Positions 61,079 to 64,000 of a stretch of 64,000 bases of DNA are shown in pieces. This stretch comes from Lutraria lutraria (lineage: Eukaryota > Mollusca > Bivalvia > Venerida > Mactridae): NCBI GenBank assembly GCA_964023205.1, contig OZ026851.1, positions 8,659,637-8,723,636 on the forward strand, read 5' to 3'. Numbering within the stretch: position 1 is the stretch's first letter; each line of letters opens with the position of its first letter. Under the pieces are notes generated by a model, which was given only the letters and a program-made list of their open reading frames with translations, was not told the DNA's origin and did not search any database. A program made the translations under genes and the position numbers.

Positions 61079-62339
61079 CTTTTGATGGATATATTTAGAT
61101 ATAGTTTCCTTATTGCACAAACCAATTACAAACACCACTCTGTGTGTAAGTCAAGAAGTCAAATATCTAATACATAAACAAATTTGAAGTAAAATTCAAT
61201 GGTTGTTAAAAATATCCATTTGTTGTACTTTGTTTTCCACACAAATGATTTAAAATTACATTCAAATTCACTGTTGGATATAAGATAGAATCATCAGCTG
61301 AGGTAGATTAATAAATATTTTAGTTCACAATCAGATCTGAATGAAAGCCAGCACTATTTCAATGCAAAACTGTCAGAAATAAGTGTATCAACACACTGGG
61401 CACTAGACGTTTGAAACACAATAGTTTAATGCACAGAATACAAATGACTTGGTGACCAACAGATGCCATAAAGTTCATGAAACAAGAAAACAAGAGTGAA
61501 GCTTAATTTGCTGTTGTAGAACTGATCTCCCTAAGGAGGACCCTTCATTCAGCAAATCTAAGTTAAAACTAACTTCACCTATACATGCAGAGACCAATAT
61601 AACGCACTGATGGAATGACTAAAAAACACTTTGATAGAACATGATTTGAAGGGATAAATAGATTTTTGTAGCACATTTAAAATTTCACAATAAAATTCTA
61701 AACTTCAAGATTTGTAACTGCGTCATAACTATACCATTAATAATTAAAATCACATCATGACTAATATTAATTAAAATCGTGATTAATTGTAATAACACGA
61801 TCTATCTTTAATGAAGAATTAATTGAATCAAAATTTAGTACTAAACCCCCTTAACTGAGATACCAAATGCATTAATTCTTATCCTCCACAGAGAAGCATG
61901 TTTCATTCACTTTTAATACACGTCCATATTTCTAAACAGTGATATACACACGAAGTGGTGCACATTAATACGACTGGTAATTTTTCTCCCAGACGAGTTA
62001 TTGAGCAACAATACAATATGTATTTAGACAAAATGTCACTTGCAATTCCCTCGTGAATCTGGAAGTAATCAACTCCGATATAAGTCAATGTCGCATATAG
62101 TACTCGGGCACATAAAACAAGTTGTTACATAGTCAATAAACCATATATGGTTTGTGTTTTTAGAGTTGCAAACAGAATTGTATAAATCAACACATTGACT
62201 CCAGTCATTGACTTCTAGCGATTATATGATTTCTGAGGCTGAATTCAAACCTGGACTTTTTGATTTAAAGTAATTATTCATTTTACAGCTGAAACTAGAA
62301 TTTTAACCACACACCAACAGTGTTTAAAGATGGCCTTAC
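61079..62339. other. 5' UTR/upstream region of the minus-strand gene
   Basis: Includes whatever 5' untranslated sequence precedes exon 1. No TATA box or initiator could be placed. Bases 61735-61835 are dense in TAATTA/ATTAAT words, as homeodomain factors prefer, but such words are common in AT-rich DNA. No other gene seen. Confidence 0.3.
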
Positions 62340-62625
62340 CAAACACTTGTGTTTTAGTGAGTTTTAAAATGCTGTTTTCAACTTTATTTCAATTTTATAC
62401 AGCGGCTGGTTCCCCTAACCTGTTTTCCTAGACTGTATTCTAACCAGTACTAACTTATCCTTCCACAAGGAACCAGCAACGTCTCCACGTATGGAGGAAA
62501 ATCAACATGTTTGACAAATTTTCAAAGAAGAGTATGACCTGCAGCGATGAGTATTTGAACTTGGACACTAGAGTTATAAGTCCAGCACACTAACCCATGG
62601 ACCATGGTCACGACCTCTTACCAAA
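62340..62625 (-). mobile_element. SINE relic (minus)
   Basis: Body blocks 'gttttcctagactgtattctaaccagtactaacttatccttccacaagg' in parts match the copies at 3370 and 50645. The right side 'ataagtccagcacactaacccatggaccatggtcacgacc' corresponds to the tRNA-like head. Confidence 0.6.
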
Positions 62626-63063
62626 CACAAAACCAGCAAAGTTTAAGTCAATAACAGTCATAGCATAATGAGGACATGATACTAGTAAAGCAAAATACAG
62701 ATATTTTCACATCAGTTTCACTCACACTGCCAAATACACACGAAATAAATAAAGTTCCTACTTGCAATCATTATAATATTGCTTTTTTACTATTTCTTTT
62801 TTACAGAATCAAGTTCCATACGTCTCCAAAAAATAGAATTAACTAGAGATCTGGGTCATAATGAAAAGATGTGCAGAATGAATTTCAGTATTCAATAATC
62901 TAAATATTCATGGTGCCAAATTCTAGTTTCCATGTCTTGAATGGCAAGAATAAAATTTCTTTTATTGTTAAAAAATCAGGCAAGCATATTTTAGCATTTG
63001 ATGGCACAAAGCAATGTATATATATATAGTGCCATAAAACCTTGAATGAGAAATATTAATATA
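62626..63063. other. Upstream region, nothing recognised
   Basis: AT-rich with a short (TA)n at about 63017-63028. Confidence 0.4.
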
Positions 63064-63239
63064 CAGTCAAACCTCTGAACAAAGGTCACCCTTGGGAAAA
63101 ACAAAATTTGGCCTTTATCAACAGGTGGCCTTTATATGGAAGTCATTTTGTACTTGATAATAAATGATGGTTTTCAAAGAATAGATTTTACACACAGGGT
63201 GGCCTTTATATGGAGGTGGTGCTATCACAGGTTTGACTG
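63064..63239 (+). mobile_element. MITE1 copy, near full length
   Basis: The left end CAGTCAAACCTCTG follows TA and the right end is ATCACAGGTTTGACTG. Internal 'ggcctttatcaacaggtggcctttatatggaag' shows the symmetrical family structure. Confidence 0.8.
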
Positions 63240-64000
63240 AATTAAGATTCAGCTTATTTGAACAGAGTGCTGGCATCAAATAGCATAAAGCAAACCAGGT
63301 TCCATACAGAAATAAGGTCAAGGTCAACTTGACCTTATGACTACAGTAGAAGTGGAAATTTCAGTTCCGGATGCAAGAATTTCTTTCTTTTATATAACCA
63401 CAGAATAAACATAAAATAACAATGCAGTCATGTAACCATGTACACCTAATTTAAACTGAATTCCTGTCTTTAGTAAGTGTGACCTCGACCTTGAACCCCA
63501 AATGTAATCCATAGTTAGGTATACTATGCTACATAGCAAGTTACCCAATGAGAACCAGTTAATTGACAGTCTTGCGGAGATTTTGCCCTATGTTGTGGAA
63601 AATCTGGTTTAAAAAATTAGTTTTATTGTTCTAATGAACTGTCAAGAAGTAAAGAAATAAACAAACAACAAACAAACAAAAGTGTTTCAAAAGCAGAACT
63701 TCTTTTTGGACCAAAAAATGGCTTCACTATAAATCGATGACATTTCTTATACTAACCAAGATGGACATGTGCTCGGTCAAGGAAAAAAATTGTTCAACTA
63801 TATCCAAGTTTATCGTAAGTGAGTTCCATTGTACATCAATATTAACACAGGAAGGTTAATTGCGATATTTTTCATACAAAGACCAATGTATAACATTAAC
63901 AATAAGGACAATCTGCAAGATTTAGGAGAAAACATTAACAGGGACATATATCTTTTATCGGAATCCTCATTTGCCAAAAAATAGATTTGTGGACTGTCCA
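63240..64000. other. Upstream region, nothing recognised
   Basis: AT-rich, with 'gtgacctcgaccttgaacccc' near 63478-63498 recalling pearl-like monomers. No coding frame. Confidence 0.35.

Noticed and set aside
61735..61835. Homeodomain-site cluster as a promoter element
   Set aside because: TAATTA words are expected often in DNA this AT-rich; there is no conservation evidence.

Overview
The window looks like AT-rich (about two-thirds A+T by eye) nuclear DNA from an animal, most likely a bivalve mollusc. There is no dense gene packing, no operon and no long open frame. Splice signals are of GT-AG type and introns are very long. The same short repeats recur every few kb, and many are of kinds I associate with bivalve genomes: tandem monomers of about 145-162 bp with short inverted ends, tRNA-derived SINEs, and TA-flanked MITEs. 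The organism call is an inference from style, not from a marker gene.

One protein-coding gene is supported, on the minus strand. Three exons join in phase: exon 1 with the start codon (61039-61078), exon 2 (6706-6771) and exon 3 (549-739). Intron 1 is about 54 kb and intron 2 about 6 kb. The product begins MRRRVSRPPQIPP, is rich in Ser, Arg and Asn, and reaches 98 residues if the stop at 549-551 is used. If exon 3 is spliced again, the gene continues beyond the left edge. I do not recognise the family. A separate plus-strand frame at the far left (2-412) stays open for 136 codons with one internal stop and looks like a coding remnant.

Almost all the rest is intron 1 filled with repeats. Main groups: (1) MITE1, ends CAGTCAAACCTGTG, TA target duplications, eight copies. 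(2) MITE2, ends CAGTACAACCTCTCC, TA duplications, five copies, two of them with internal tandem amplification. (3) Rep3, a dispersed repeat of about 170-190 bp in eight copies, one split by a MITE2. (4) Tandem-monomer elements with short inverted ends, resembling the bivalve pearl/HINE type, at 26580-27620, 31351-32661, 38440-39066 and 55148-55617. (5) tRNA-derived SINEs. (6) hAT-like elements at 6843-7316 (exact 8-bp duplication) and 11663-12737. (7) An 893-bp element with 31-bp inverted ends at 41209-42101. (8) A 76-bp hairpin repeat in three copies. (9) Several minisatellites, one of 12 units of 26 bp.

Region by region: 1-740 holds the coding remnant and exon 3; 740-6705 is intron 2 with MITE1 copies and a SINE relic; 6706-6771 is exon 2 with a hAT insertion 71 bp from its acceptor; 6772-61038 is intron 1; 61039-61078 is the start exon; 61079-64000 is upstream DNA with a SINE relic and a MITE1. 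No prokaryotic features, rRNA genes, functional tRNA genes or CRISPR arrays were seen.
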